64,000 bases of DNA from positions 1,416,236 to 1,480,235 of the forward strand of contig NZ_NJAI01000001.1 in assembly GCF_002632725.1 (NCBI RefSeq), in the 5' to 3' direction. The stretch is from Xenorhabdus hominickii (GTDB lineage Bacteria > Pseudomonadota > Gammaproteobacteria > Enterobacterales > Enterobacteriaceae). The notes beneath the pieces are model-generated. The model searched no databases, was not told where the DNA came from, and worked only from the letters and a program-made list of their open reading frames with translations. Shown here piece after piece: positions 50,356 through 59,192 of this stretch (the first letter of the stretch is position 1; every line of letters begins with the position of its first letter). Position numbers and translations under genes: made by a program.

Positions 50356-51168
50356 ATGCAAGTTTTTCTCTCTGATGCTTATCTCCAGCGTTTTGCTGGT
50401 ACGGCTCGATTATATGGCCAGAAAGCGCTTTCATTATTTGCAGGTTCACATGTTTGTGTGGTAGGCATCGGTGGTGTTGGTTCATGGGCAGCAGAAGCTC
50501 TGGCGCGTACCGGTATTGGTGCGATTACACTGATTGACATGGATGATGTTTGCATCACCAATACTAACCGCCAACTGCATACGTTGGTACAGAATGTGGG
50601 ATTACCAAAAACTGAGGTCATTGCCGAAAGGATACGGGGGATCAATCCAGAGTGCCAAGTGACTTGCATTGATGATTTTGTCACACCTGATAATGTAGCT
50701 GAATTGATGTCCACAGGGTTCAGTTATGTGATTGATGCGATTGACAGTATACGGCCAAAAGCGGCATTACTGGCTTATTGTCGCCGTTATAAAATTCCGG
50801 TTGTGACAACGGGGGGAGCAGGTGGACAACTTGATCCGACCCAAATTCAAGTCGTAGATTTGGCGAAAACAGTACAAGATCCGCTGGCTGCTAAATTAAA
50901 AGAACGCCTGAAATCAGATTATCGCGTCGTAAAAAACGGTAAGGGTAAATTGGGCATTGACTGCGTATTTTCAACGGAACAGTTAGTGTACCCGCAAGCT
51001 GATGGTACGGTTTGCGCAGCGAAAAGCACGGCGGATGGTTCCAAACGGATGGATTGTGCATCTGGTTTTGGTGCCGCAACGATGGTTACGGCGACTTTTG
51101 GCTTTGTTGCCGTTTCTCATGCATTGAAGAAAATGGTGGCAAAGGCCGAGCGAGAAAGCGCACTTTAA
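50356..51168 (+). CDS. tcdA: tRNA threonylcarbamoyladenosine dehydratase TcdA (CsdL)
   Basis: TcdA is an E1-like enzyme that dehydrates t6A37 in tRNA to the cyclic form, using ATP and sulfur-carrier partners CsdA and CsdE encoded nearby. With the start at 50356 (MQVFLSDAYLQRFAGTARLYG) it has 270 residues, as in E. coli (268). The nucleotide-binding GIGGVGSWAAEALARTG is at about 37-53, followed by DMDDVCITNTNRQLH, VIDAIDSIRPKAALL and the C-terminal ASGFGAATMVTATFGF. A GTG one codon upstream is a possible start. It is convergent with csdE, the two stop regions overlapping by 4 bp. Confidence 0.96.
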   Translation: MQVFLSDAYLQRFAGTARLYGQKALSLFAGSHVCVVGIGGVGSWAAEALARTGIGAITLIDMDDVCITNTNRQLHTLVQNVGLPKTEVIAERIRGINPECQVTCIDDFVTPDNVAELMSTGFSYVIDAIDSIRPKAALLAYCRRYKIPVVTTGGAGGQLDPTQIQVVDLAKTVQDPLAAKLKERLKSDYRVVKNGKGKLGIDCVFSTEQLVYPQADGTVCAAKSTADGSKRMDCASGFGAATMVTATFGFVAVSHALKKMVAKAERESAL

Positions 51169-51635
51169 CGTTGATTTTCCGCTAAATGTGTGTGGGCAAT
51201 TTCCTGAATTGTATTGATTAGGGATTTTATGCCATTGAGCCTTGAACCACTTAATTGCTGTTCAAGGCCAATTTTCTGAAATAACTCAAATAAAGACGCC
51301 TGTAAAACTTGCTCTGGCGTTTTTCCTTCCACGGCGGTCAGAATAATCGCCAATAGCCCTTTGACGATGCGGCCTTCGCTATCCCCGTAAAAGTGCAGAC
51401 TGCCATCGGAACGCAACTGGTGTCCCAACCAGACACGGTTTTCACAGCCGGACATTTCAATCTTTTGTTGTTTCAACTCATCGGCCAATGGCGGCAGTTT
51501 TCTGGCCAGCCCGATAAGCTGCCGATAGCGATCTTCCCACAATTGGCATTGCTCAAATTTTTCAATGAGTTGTTGCTCCGTAATTTCTGTGCCAAACGGA
51601 TGTGGAGCAAGGATGGTGTCTGAAAGTTGTGTCAT
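51165..51635 (-). CDS. csdE: Sulfur acceptor protein CsdE
   Basis: CsdE takes sulfur from the cysteine desulfurase CsdA on a conserved cysteine and is needed with TcdA for ct6A formation. The 156-residue SufE-like protein has the acceptor cysteine in MSGCENRVWLG (C64) and the downstream RIVKGLLAIILTAVEGKTP typical of SufE/CsdE. In E. coli csdE follows csdA directly; here a 1.3 kb glycosyltransferase gene plus spacers lies between them, so csdE may have lost or replaced its csdA promoter link. Confidence 0.95.
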   Translation of the reverse strand: MTQLSDTILAPHPFGTEITEQQLIEKFEQCQLWEDRYRQLIGLARKLPPLADELKQQKIEMSGCENRVWLGHQLRSDGSLHFYGDSEGRIVKGLLAIILTAVEGKTPEQVLQASLFELFQKIGLEQQLSGSRLNGIKSLINTIQEIAHTHLAENQR

Positions 51636-51725
51636 TGGTTATTTATCTTGCTGTGTTTTTGATCTCTGATTGCCTCTCAAAGAGGTTTCAGGATCATAAC
51701 ATCTATATTCAGAAACCACCTTATA

Positions 51726-53021
51726 CTACTTCTTCTTTTTATACCGATCTACGGCTGACCAATTTGCACTAGCATCAACCTTTTTAAACAACAGACTTCT
51801 TTTACTATTAATTTTAAGAGATTCAGGAAGAGGTACGATATCAGATAAACCAAAATACCTTGCATAAACACCAGGCCCAGTCATTTCTAGTGTTTTATTG
51901 ATGCGGCGCTGCCTAATGTGTAATTGAGAATTTTCTTTTGCAGGTTGGGATGAATCGATACCTGTTCTCCATATCGGATCTAGCAGGTTACATCTCTTAT
52001 CCAGAGTGATTTTACCAGTTTTATAATATTTTAAGGCTTTATCAATTCTTAAGTTATCCTGATAAAGTTTTATTTTATGCTCTATTGCATTGATTTTATC
52101 TGCTTTACTTGTTTTATTTATTTGAAGCAAAAAGTGATTTCTTTTCATTTCTGTTGCCATTTTCAACAGAATATCGAAAATAGTTGTTGAATATTGGCGG
52201 GCCGAAATAATGGCATTTCCGAAAAGATTTTTCAGAATAATACTGGAAAAAGAATTTATTTTATGATCTTCAGAAATTTGTTCCTTCTTTATCGTATTCC
52301 ATTTTTTATCTTGAATACTTGCTTTACCCCATCCTCGACCAGTAACATCACCAAAACCCAGGTTTGGTGGAAAATAGACTTCTTCAAATCTGGCAGTTTT
52401 TCTATCAGGGTTCTTTCTTAATGCTTCTCCTTCCTGGTTATAGGTGAATTTGTCAAAAACCTCCGATTTTCTATATTTTATATGAGTATCTGTTAATTCT
52501 ACATCTGTATCAAGGTAAATACCTCCTTCCGTATATAAAATGATGAGTCTAACAATATCGCTCGATGCTGCATAGTTACGAAAATCGCCATTTAAATGGA
52601 GGTGATATACATGGTGTAAGTAATGCATTAATTCAGGATATTCCCCATAACGTTTTGCATTTTCCTTAAAATTCTTAAACTTTATAATATTATTATAATT
52701 ATTGTTTTTTTTATAATATTCTATTAGTGATTTATAAATTATGCCAGCATCTTGGAATAACGTAGAAAAAGCCTCTTCAACGTCTCTATAAATAAATAAA
52801 TTTTCAGTTCCGAAAATATCACCAATATCAAAATCCTGTTGTTTGAATTTAAAATTAAGCGTTCTTAATGTATTTAGAATTAGTGATTTATCTCCGCTTC
52901 GTCCCCAGATGTTAACTTCAAAACCTGGGTTTTCATATTTCATTGTTATGATATTTTTTAAATCGTTTTCTGATATGTTATTTCCAGTCCAGAAATAATG
53001 AATTTTTTTGGGGATGTTCAT
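51726..53021 (-). CDS. TcdA/TcdB-like (large clostridial toxin type) glycosyltransferase, candidate effector
   Basis: This 431-residue GT-A fold protein starts MNIPKKIHYFWTGN, where W11 matches the UDP-sugar stacking tryptophan of clostridial glucosylating toxins. The core YAASSDIVRLIILYTEGG has the D155-x-x-R158 pair, followed by IYLDTDVEL with the D171-x-D173 metal motif, as in the Gly_transf_sug and TcdA/TcdB catalytic families. TGPGVYARYFG (381-391) and SANW (418-421) near the C-terminus resemble the flexible loop with a serine and tryptophan. There is no signal peptide, membrane helix or other toxin domain, so it is about the size of an isolated toxin catalytic domain. The gene is strongly AT-rich and interrupts csdA-csdE. 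Homologues modify host GTPases or other proteins; a sugar-polymer role is the alternative. Substrate and export route are unknown. Confidence 0.8.
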   Translation of the reverse strand: MNIPKKIHYFWTGNNISENDLKNIITMKYENPGFEVNIWGRSGDKSLILNTLRTLNFKFKQQDFDIGDIFGTENLFIYRDVEEAFSTLFQDAGIIYKSLIEYYKKNNNYNNIIKFKNFKENAKRYGEYPELMHYLHHVYHLHLNGDFRNYAASSDIVRLIILYTEGGIYLDTDVELTDTHIKYRKSEVFDKFTYNQEGEALRKNPDRKTARFEEVYFPPNLGFGDVTGRGWGKASIQDKKWNTIKKEQISEDHKINSFSSIILKNLFGNAIISARQYSTTIFDILLKMATEMKRNHFLLQINKTSKADKINAIEHKIKLYQDNLRIDKALKYYKTGKITLDKRCNLLDPIWRTGIDSSQPAKENSQLHIRQRRINKTLEMTGPGVYARYFGLSDIVPLPESLKINSKRSLLFKKVDASANWSAVDRYKKKK

Positions 53022-53254
53022 ACATTATCCTTTCTGATTTTTAAGTAATTCATTAATAAAAGTGGATTTTATGATGTTAGGATCTCATTTGTGGTTGTGT
53101 TCAGAAATGGCTAGTTTCCCAAATATATTACTTCGGTTCGCCTGAATCAATCGAAATTCTGAATAAGAACTGGCCCCATAATCAACAAATAGCTGGGGCA
53201 GTTCAAAAGGTATTTAACTGATGCTGATAGCTTTATCACACGCGGTAGAAAATA

Positions 53255-54460
53255 TCATTCATCCAGTAGCGACAGGGCAAATTTCACAGCGCTGATCAAT
53301 TTATCTGCATCTTGCTGGTTGTTATAAGGCATGAATGAAGCTCGCAGGCAGCCACTGATCCCGAGGGCATCAAGCAAAGGTTGAGCGCAATGTTGTCCAG
53401 AACGCAGAGAGATATCCTGTTCAGCAATCAGGGTAGCTAAATCACTGTGATGTATTCCGGCGATATTGAAAGCCAGCAAGCTGGCACCCACAGTGCGATA
53501 ACTGATAAAACCCGGTAGGATGCTGAGCTGCCGCTCGGCATAATCGGTTAGGGTAATGGCGTGGGATTCAGCGAGTTGGATATCAACTGTTTTCAGCCAT
53601 TCCAGTGTTGCGGCAAAGCTGAATACCGCAGCGACATTTGGTGTTCCCGCTTCAAAGCGATAAGGAACGGCTTCCTGTATGAAACCCTCGAATGAAACTT
53701 GGGTTAGCATTTTTCCGCCTCCGTGCCATGGTGACATCGCATTCAACAATTCGCTTTTGCCATACAACACACCTAGTCCGTTCGGGCCATACAGTTTATG
53801 GGCAGAAAAAACGTAAAAATCGATATCTAATTGTTGAACATCGACAGGTGTGTGAACGATGCCCTGAGCACCATCGGCTAGCACCAGACAATTATATTGG
53901 TGAGCGAGTGTAGTGACCTGAGCCAGATCTACTGCGACGCCAGTGACGTTCGACATTTGGCTGATGGCGACCAAGCGGCTTTTTTCATTCAGCAAGTTTG
54001 CAAGGGTATTTATTTCTGGTTGGCGCAGATTGCCAATTGGCCATTTAACGATTTTGGCACCTGTTTGCTCTGCTAAAATTAGCCACGGCAGGAGGTTGGA
54101 GTGGTGTTCCTGTTCACTGACGATAATTTCATCGCCCGCATTCAGTCGAGGGCGAAAATAGCTTTGTGCAACCAGATTAATGGATTCGGTCGTGCCTTTC
54201 GTCCAGACAATATCTTCAGGTAATGACGCATTGATCAGTTCCGCCACCAGCGAACGAGTTTGTTCATAACGGGCGGTCATGGCCTGAGCTGTGGCATGTT
54301 GGCTGCGATGCACTGTTGCACTATGGTTTTGGTAATAGTACTGGTTTGCTTCAATCATGCAGGTTGGCTTTAATGCCGTGGCAGCACTGTCCAAAAACGT
54401 GATTGATTGTTGTAGGGCTGGAAATTGCTGACGGAATTTTTTGGAGTCAAAGGCTTTCAT
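53255..54460 (-). CDS. csdA: Cysteine desulfurase CsdA
   Basis: CsdA removes sulfur (or selenium) from cysteine using pyridoxal phosphate and hands it to CsdE. With the start at 54460 (MKAFDSKKFRQQFPALQ) it has 401 residues, as in E. coli; upstream in-frame starts at 54481 and 54514 would add 7 or 18 residues with no family support, and no start has a clear ribosome binding site. The PLP lysine is in FSAHKLYGPNGLG, LADGAQG binds the cofactor, and the catalytic cysteine is in RSGQHCAQPLL. gcvB is transcribed toward it, ending 84 bp upstream. Downstream on the same strand comes the glycosyltransferase, then csdE. Confidence 0.95.
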   Translation of the reverse strand: MKAFDSKKFRQQFPALQQSITFLDSAATALKPTCMIEANQYYYQNHSATVHRSQHATAQAMTARYEQTRSLVAELINASLPEDIVWTKGTTESINLVAQSYFRPRLNAGDEIIVSEQEHHSNLLPWLILAEQTGAKIVKWPIGNLRQPEINTLANLLNEKSRLVAISQMSNVTGVAVDLAQVTTLAHQYNCLVLADGAQGIVHTPVDVQQLDIDFYVFSAHKLYGPNGLGVLYGKSELLNAMSPWHGGGKMLTQVSFEGFIQEAVPYRFEAGTPNVAAVFSFAATLEWLKTVDIQLAESHAITLTDYAERQLSILPGFISYRTVGASLLAFNIAGIHHSDLATLIAEQDISLRSGQHCAQPLLDALGISGCLRASFMPYNNQQDADKLISAVKFALSLLDE

Positions 54461-54543
54461 AGACGCTGTTAATTTAATCATTGTGTGATAAAGAATAAGT
54501 TTTTCTTTAACCAAGTGAAGGGGAATTCTACAGGAAAGTCATG

Positions 54544-54738
54544 AAAAAAAGCACCGCAATTGCGGTGCAATAAAAAATCACTATGGACAGACAGGGTAAA
54601 TGTACAGGAAGTGAAAAACGGTAGCATACGCTACAAAGTCTGGTATTCCAGACAACTTGCAAACACAACATCACAACCACAAAGCCAAAAATATCAATGT
54701 ATTGCTACAGAGAGACTTTCCGTTCCGGCTTAGGAAGT
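54544..54738 (-). ncRNA. gcvB: GcvB small regulatory RNA
   Basis: On the minus strand a 195-nt RNA starts ACTTCCTAAGCCGGAACG, contains the G/U-rich seed GGTTGTGATGTTGTGTTTGC and the block TTTTTCACTTCCTGTACATT and TACCCTGTCTGTCCATAGTG, and ends in GCACCGCAATTGCGGTGC plus a run of T. These are the conserved parts of GcvB, the Hfq-dependent RNA that represses many amino-acid and peptide transporter mRNAs. It is divergent from gcvA, whose product activates it with glycine, as in E. coli. The G/U-rich stretch is shorter than in E. coli, lacking one GTTGTT-like unit (from memory). Confidence 0.95.
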
Positions 54739-54744
54739 GCGCAC

Positions 54745-54773
54745 ACTATAGGGATTTACTGGTATATCATCAA
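54745..54773 (-). promoter_or_regulatory. gcvB promoter
   Basis: On the minus strand TTGATG (54768-54773) and TATAGT (54745-54750) are separated by 17 bp, with the predicted start at 54738. The 89 bp between it and the gcvA start should also hold the GcvA sites and the divergent gcvA promoter. Confidence 0.75.
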
Positions 54774-54861
54774 GGGACAAATTATAATGATTCAGATTAC
54801 AAAAACTAATACCTAAACGAAAAGAGTTACCGGTATCGTCACCATCATATAAGAAACGAAC

Positions 54862-55779
54862 ATGTCTAAACGTTTACCTCCTCTCAATGCGTTACGAGTT
54901 TTTGATGCCGCGGCCCGTCATTTAAGTTTTACTAAAGCGGCAGAAGAATTATTTGTGACGCAGGCGGCTGTAAGTCATCAAATGAAAAGTCTGGAAGATT
55001 TTCTGGGATTAAAGCTTTTTCGTCGTCGCAACCGTTCTCTGCTTCTGACGGAAGACGGGCAGAGTTACTATCTCGATATCAAAGAAATTTTTACTGCTAT
55101 TAATGACGCAACCCGTAAACTTCAGGCACGTAGTGCCAAGGGTGCGTTGACGGTGAGTTTATCTCCCAGCTTTGCCATTCAATGGTTGGTGCCACGGCTT
55201 TCTGATTTTAATCAGAGTTTTTCTGGGATCGACGTTAGAATTCAGGCTATAGATCGGGAAGAAGATAAACTGGCTGATGATGTTGATGTCGCGATTTTTT
55301 ATGGTCGAGGTAACTGGCCGGGGTTAAGGACGGATCGCCTCTATCCTGAATATTTTCTGCCTGTTTGCTCTCCGGCTTTGTTGACGGGCGATCGCCCATT
55401 AAAAACGCCGTCCGACCTCGCCAAACATACGCTGTTACACGATTCATCGCGAAGAGACTGGCAAGCCTATATTCGCCAGCTTGATATGCAGCAGCAGATC
55501 AATGTCCAGCAGGGGCCAATATTCAGTCATAGCGCAATGGTGATTCAGGCGGCTGTACATGGTCAGGGGGTTGCTCTTGCCAATAATGTCATGGCACAGA
55601 ATGAAATTGATGCAGGGCGTCTTGTTTGTCCATTCAATGATGTTTTGGTGAGTAAGAACGCATTTTATTTGGTTTGTCACGATAATCAGGCAGAATTGGG
55701 CAAGATTGCGGCTTTTCGTAAATGGATACTGACGCAAGCTGCGTCAGAACAAGAAAGGTTAGGATTTATCACTCAATAG
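54862..55779 (+). CDS. gcvA: LysR-type regulator of glycine cleavage GcvA
   Basis: GcvA activates the glycine cleavage operon in glycine and represses it with GcvR, and controls gcvB. The 305-residue protein has an N-terminal winged helix-turn-helix (LPPLNALRVFDAAARHLSFT, then KAAEELFVTQAAVSHQMKSL, about 4-45) and a LysR substrate domain (about 90-295). Length equals E. coli GcvA (305). It is divergent from gcvB. The downstream ygdD starts 45 bp later on the same strand. Confidence 0.96.
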   Translation: MSKRLPPLNALRVFDAAARHLSFTKAAEELFVTQAAVSHQMKSLEDFLGLKLFRRRNRSLLLTEDGQSYYLDIKEIFTAINDATRKLQARSAKGALTVSLSPSFAIQWLVPRLSDFNQSFSGIDVRIQAIDREEDKLADDVDVAIFYGRGNWPGLRTDRLYPEYFLPVCSPALLTGDRPLKTPSDLAKHTLLHDSSRRDWQAYIRQLDMQQQINVQQGPIFSHSAMVIQAAVHGQGVALANNVMAQNEIDAGRLVCPFNDVLVSKNAFYLVCHDNQAELGKIAAFRKWILTQAASEQERLGFITQ

Positions 55780-55824
55780 GTTTCAACTAGAAAATAGGTT
55801 TTAACCAGAAACAGGAGCTGTGTG

Positions 55825-56220
55825 ATGAGCAGTCGAATCATGCTTATTTTTGTCGGATTCAGTGGTTTTTTCTACGTGGCATTGGGGGCTATGGGTGCAC
55901 ATATGCTGGCGCCTGTCCTGACGCTACGCCAGATGGAATGGATTCATACCGGCCTGCAATATCAGGGGCTGCATACACTCGCGATGATGGTACTGGCGGC
56001 TGTGTTGATGCGTCAGCCAGTGGCACAATTTGGTTGGAGTGGTATTTTTTTCGCTGCGGGAATAGTGCTGTTTAGTGGCAGTCTTTATTGTCTGGTCTTT
56101 TTACCGCTAAAATTTTTGGTCTATTTGACACCAATTGGTGGGTTCAGTTTTCTCATTGGTTGGTTATGTGTATTAATTGGCGCTCTGCGTCTAAGGAAAT
56201 CGGCGCTTAGCCATGAATAA
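55825..56220 (+). CDS. ygdD: DUF423 inner membrane protein YgdD
   Basis: This 131-residue protein has four membrane helices and the DUF423 features [18 protein letters not shown] near the N-terminus, [10 protein letters not shown] in the middle and [11 protein letters not shown] plus [12 protein letters not shown] in the last half. The start at 55825 (MSSRIMLIF) matches E. coli YgdD; a GTG one codon before it is less likely. Its function is unknown. It overlaps rlmM by 8 bp, and the set gcvA-ygdD-rlmM is conserved in E. coli. Confidence 0.93.
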   Translation: MSSRIMLIFVGFSGFFYVALGAMGAHMLAPVLTLRQMEWIHTGLQYQGLHTLAMMVLAAVLMRQPVAQFGWSGIFFAAGIVLFSGSLYCLVFLPLKFLVYLTPIGGFSFLIGWLCVLIGALRLRKSALSHE

Positions 56221-57310
56221 AGTTGCTTTATATTGCCGCCCGGGTTTTGAAAAAGAGTGTGCGGCAGAAATTACCGATAAAGCGGGTAAGAAAGAAATTT
56301 ACGGTTTCGCCCGTGTGAAAGAAAACAGCGGTTATGTTCTGTTTGAGTGTTATCAGCCTGATGATGCGGATCGTTTGATCCGAGAGATTCCTTTCAGTGA
56401 ATTGATTTTTGCTCGTCAGATGTTGGTTGTGGGTGAATTGCTGAAAGATTTGCCGCAAGAAGATCGCATTACACCGATCATTGGCATGCTGATGGGAATC
56501 GTTGAACGGGCTGGTGAGCTGCGCGTAGAAGTGCCGGATACCAATGAAAGTAAAGAGTTAATGAAGTTCTGCCGTAAATTTACGGTTCCGCTGCGTAATG
56601 CGTTGCGTCAGGAAAAGCTCTTGCTGGCAAAGGAAAATTCAAGTCGCCCTGTGATCCATGTTTTCTTCATTGCTTCGGGATGTTGTTATGTGGGGTATTC
56701 CTACAGCAATAATAATTCCCGTTTCTATATGGGGATCCCTCGCCTGAAATTTCCGTCAGATGCACCAAGTCGCTCAACACTGAAATTGGAAGAAGCTTTT
56801 CATGTCTTTATTCCTTATGACGAGTGGGAAGAGCGTCTGGACAGCGGCCTTCATGCTGTCGATCTCGGTGCTTGTCCGGGCGGATGGACTTATCAGCTTG
56901 TAAAACGCAGTATGCTGGTTCATGCGGTGGATAATGGCCCGATGGCTGAAAGTTTAATGGATACCGGGCAGGTGAAGCATCACTGTGTGGACGGTTTTAA
57001 ATTTGAGCCGTCGGTGAAAAATATTTACTGGCTGGTTTGTGACATGGTTGAAAAACCTGCCAAGGTTGCACAGCTCATGACGGATTGGCTGGTAAAAAGC
57101 TGGTGCCGTGAGGCGATCTTCAATCTTAAGTTGCCGATGAAAAAGCGTTACGAGGAAGTTGCCCACATATTGGAGAAGATAGAACAGCAATTGAAAGAGA
57201 ATGGGGTGAATGCTCAGATTCAAGCAAAGCATTTGTATCACGATCGTGAAGAGATCACGGTACATGTTCGTCGTATCTGGTCTGTGTATGCAACCCTGCG
57301 GGATTATTGA
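56213..57310 (+). CDS. rlmM: 23S rRNA (cytidine2498-2'-O)-methyltransferase RlmM
   Basis: RlmM methylates the ribose of C2498 in 23S rRNA. The 365-residue protein (E. coli 366) has a THUMP-like N-terminal domain and a Rossmann methyltransferase domain with the SAM motif [14 protein letters not shown] (from about 217), DGFKFEP and the catalytic-tetrad segment [13 protein letters not shown]. It starts inside the last codons of ygdD. A terminator follows about 100 bp downstream. In E. coli the next locus is fuc; here it is the protease operon. Confidence 0.96.
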   Translation: MNKVALYCRPGFEKECAAEITDKAGKKEIYGFARVKENSGYVLFECYQPDDADRLIREIPFSELIFARQMLVVGELLKDLPQEDRITPIIGMLMGIVERAGELRVEVPDTNESKELMKFCRKFTVPLRNALRQEKLLLAKENSSRPVIHVFFIASGCCYVGYSYSNNNSRFYMGIPRLKFPSDAPSRSTLKLEEAFHVFIPYDEWEERLDSGLHAVDLGACPGGWTYQLVKRSMLVHAVDNGPMAESLMDTGQVKHHCVDGFKFEPSVKNIYWLVCDMVEKPAKVAQLMTDWLVKSWCREAIFNLKLPMKKRYEEVAHILEKIEQQLKENGVNAQIQAKHLYHDREEITVHVRRIWSVYATLRDY

Positions 57311-57315
57311 GGATG

Positions 57316-57372
57316 TATGTTCAATATATTTCAAGTTGTAGTTAAGAACATGCAATTTGAAAAACAAAAGTA
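57316..57372. repeat. Possible decayed ERIC-type element after rlmM
   Basis: TTCAATATATTTCAAGTTGTAG and, 10 bp on, ATGCAATTTGAAAAACAAAAG resemble the two ends of the short elements at 29441 and 31249, with many changes. It lies 6 bp after the rlmM stop, the same placement as the plsC and thyA copies. Tentative. Confidence 0.35.
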
Positions 57373-57413
57373 AGAATAGATAATTCTTTCTTCATGTAAA
57401 TTTTCAGTATATA

Positions 57414-57452
57414 AAAACAGTATTATTAAATAATAAATAATACTGTTTTTTT
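57414..57452 (+). terminator. Rho-independent terminator after rlmM
   Basis: CAGTATTATT (57418-57427) pairs exactly with AATAATACTG (57436-57445) around an 8-base loop, with flanking A's before and seven T's after. The AT-rich stem suits the local composition. The remaining 57453-57686 is very AT-rich, with no gene seen, and should hold the prtA promoter. Confidence 0.85.
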
Positions 57453-57686
57453 ATTGTGAAAAAATTTCATTAATAAATTAATAATTGAGTGTGAAAATTA
57501 AATTTGTTTGATATGTATTCTAAAAAGATATATTAATTATTTTTACACGGATAAAAACTAACGCTATTTTATTCGGGAGTTTTATTTCATTTCTAAAATT
57601 TCTTGAGATAAATAAAAAACTCTTACTCCCGTTATTGTTAAATTTCGGGCTTTAGAATACTCATCTTGTTTGTACAGGAGCTTTAT

Positions 57687-59120
57687 ATGACCTCAAAGAA
57701 AAAATATACCTATGTGGGGTTATCTGATTCCGATTCCGTTCAGGATATCAATGCACTTCTCACAGCTTACGTTCCGAACTACGATCCTGCTATTCGTGTT
57801 GAACATAAGGCATTAAGAAACGAAGCGTCTGATGAGCTGTTGCGGGGTAATTACCATTGGTCCAATAAATATGTGGACTCTTCTGGTACATTGGAATTAT
57901 CGTATCATTTTCTGACATCACAACCTTCGATAATGCCGTTGTTTAAAATTTCTGGCTTCAGTGCTTTTAATGAAGAACAAAAAGGCGCAGCGAAACTTTC
58001 TTTACAATCTTGGTCTGATGTTGCCAATATTAAATTTACCGAAGTAGATAGCTCGAAGAAAGCAAATATTACTTTTGGTTTCTTTGATTATAGTGCGAAT
58101 AAAGATTATGCATTTGCAAATCTGCCTCAGGGGCAGAAAACCGCTTATAGTTGGTATAATTCCGAAAGCAGAACTTTTATAAGAAATGACATTGATGTGA
58201 ATGGTTATGCTCGTCAGACTTTCACTCATGAAATTGGACACACATTAGGGCTGGAACATCCTGCCGACTATGATGCTTCTGATAAAGTACGTCCGAACTA
58301 TATCAATACAGCAGAATATTTTGAAGATACCCGTGCCTACACTGTGATGAGTTACTTCAGTGAACAATACACGGGGCAGGATTTTAAAGGTGGGTATTCT
58401 TCAGCACCTTTGCTGAATGATATTTCGGCCATTCAAGAGTTGTATGGTGCAAATATGGAAACCCGTAAAGGGGATACCGTATATGGGTTCAACTCTAATA
58501 CTGATCGTGATTTCATGACGGCAACCGATGCGAATAGCAAATTGATATTCAGTGTCTGGGATGCGGGTGGAGAAGATACATTTGATTTTTCTGGCTTTAC
58601 CCAAAATCAGCGTATTAACCTGAATGAAGGCGCTTTCTCTGACGTTGGTGGTTTGAAAGGGAACGTTTCTATTGCACGCGGTGTAGTCATTGAAAATGCG
58701 ATTGGTGGCAGCGGTGATGACATTCTGGTGGGTAACAGCGCTGACAATACCCTGAAAGGCGGTGCAGGCAATGATGTTATTTATGGCGGTCTGGGCGGCG
58801 ATCATTTATGGGGCGGTGAAGGCAAAGATACTTTTGTCTATTTGAGCGGTAAAGAATCTCTGAAAAATAACCCAGACTGGATCCACGATTTTACTTCTGG
58901 CGAAGACAAGATCGACCTGTCAGATTTTAACTTTGGCAATAAAGGCAATATCAAGTTTGTGGATTCATTCACAGGTAAGGCGGGTGAAGTGGTACTCACC
59001 TATGACAAAGTGAATGAAGTCACTGATCTGGAAATTAGCCTCGGTGGTGATTTGGCGGGCAATGATTTTCTGGTGAAAGTTATTGGGCAACCGTTGAGTG
59101 AAGTGGATTTCATCGTCTGA
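57687..59120 (+). CDS. prtA: Serralysin-type secreted metalloprotease PrtA
   Basis: PrtA is a 477-residue secreted M10B zinc protease. The zinc motif HEIGHTLGLEH is at 181-191, the Met-turn VMSYF at 220-224 with its tyrosine ligand Y223, and the RTX calcium-binding repeats (GGSGDDILVGN, GGAGNDVIYGG, GGLGGDHLWGG) at about 340-381. The C-terminus ends DFIV, the hydrophobic type I secretion signal with a preceding aspartate. The N-terminal 15-20 residues look like a short propeptide rather than a signal peptide. The start at 57687 is supported by CAGGAG. Inhibitor and secretion genes follow. It is an exported protease in insect pathogens and symbionts such as Photorhabdus. Confidence 0.96.
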   Translation: MTSKKKYTYVGLSDSDSVQDINALLTAYVPNYDPAIRVEHKALRNEASDELLRGNYHWSNKYVDSSGTLELSYHFLTSQPSIMPLFKISGFSAFNEEQKGAAKLSLQSWSDVANIKFTEVDSSKKANITFGFFDYSANKDYAFANLPQGQKTAYSWYNSESRTFIRNDIDVNGYARQTFTHEIGHTLGLEHPADYDASDKVRPNYINTAEYFEDTRAYTVMSYFSEQYTGQDFKGGYSSAPLLNDISAIQELYGANMETRKGDTVYGFNSNTDRDFMTATDANSKLIFSVWDAGGEDTFDFSGFTQNQRINLNEGAFSDVGGLKGNVSIARGVVIENAIGGSGDDILVGNSADNTLKGGAGNDVIYGGLGGDHLWGGEGKDTFVYLSGKESLKNNPDWIHDFTSGEDKIDLSDFNFGNKGNIKFVDSFTGKAGEVVLTYDKVNEVTDLEISLGGDLAGNDFLVKVIGQPLSEVDFIV

Positions 59121-59143
59121 TGAGATTAGTGCGATAGTAGAAC

Positions 59144-59173
59144 ACTGCCGTATATCTTCAATGATACGGCAGT
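59144..59173 (+). terminator. Intercistronic hairpin between prtA and inh
   Basis: ACTGCCGTAT and ATACGGCAGT form a perfect 10-bp stem around a 10-base loop, followed by ATTTGAATAGGAGG, with no T run. Placed 23 bp after the prtA stop, it may stabilise or partly terminate the prtA message so that protease exceeds inhibitor and transporter. Confidence 0.6.
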
Positions 59174-59192
59174 ATTTGAATAGGAGGTCGCC

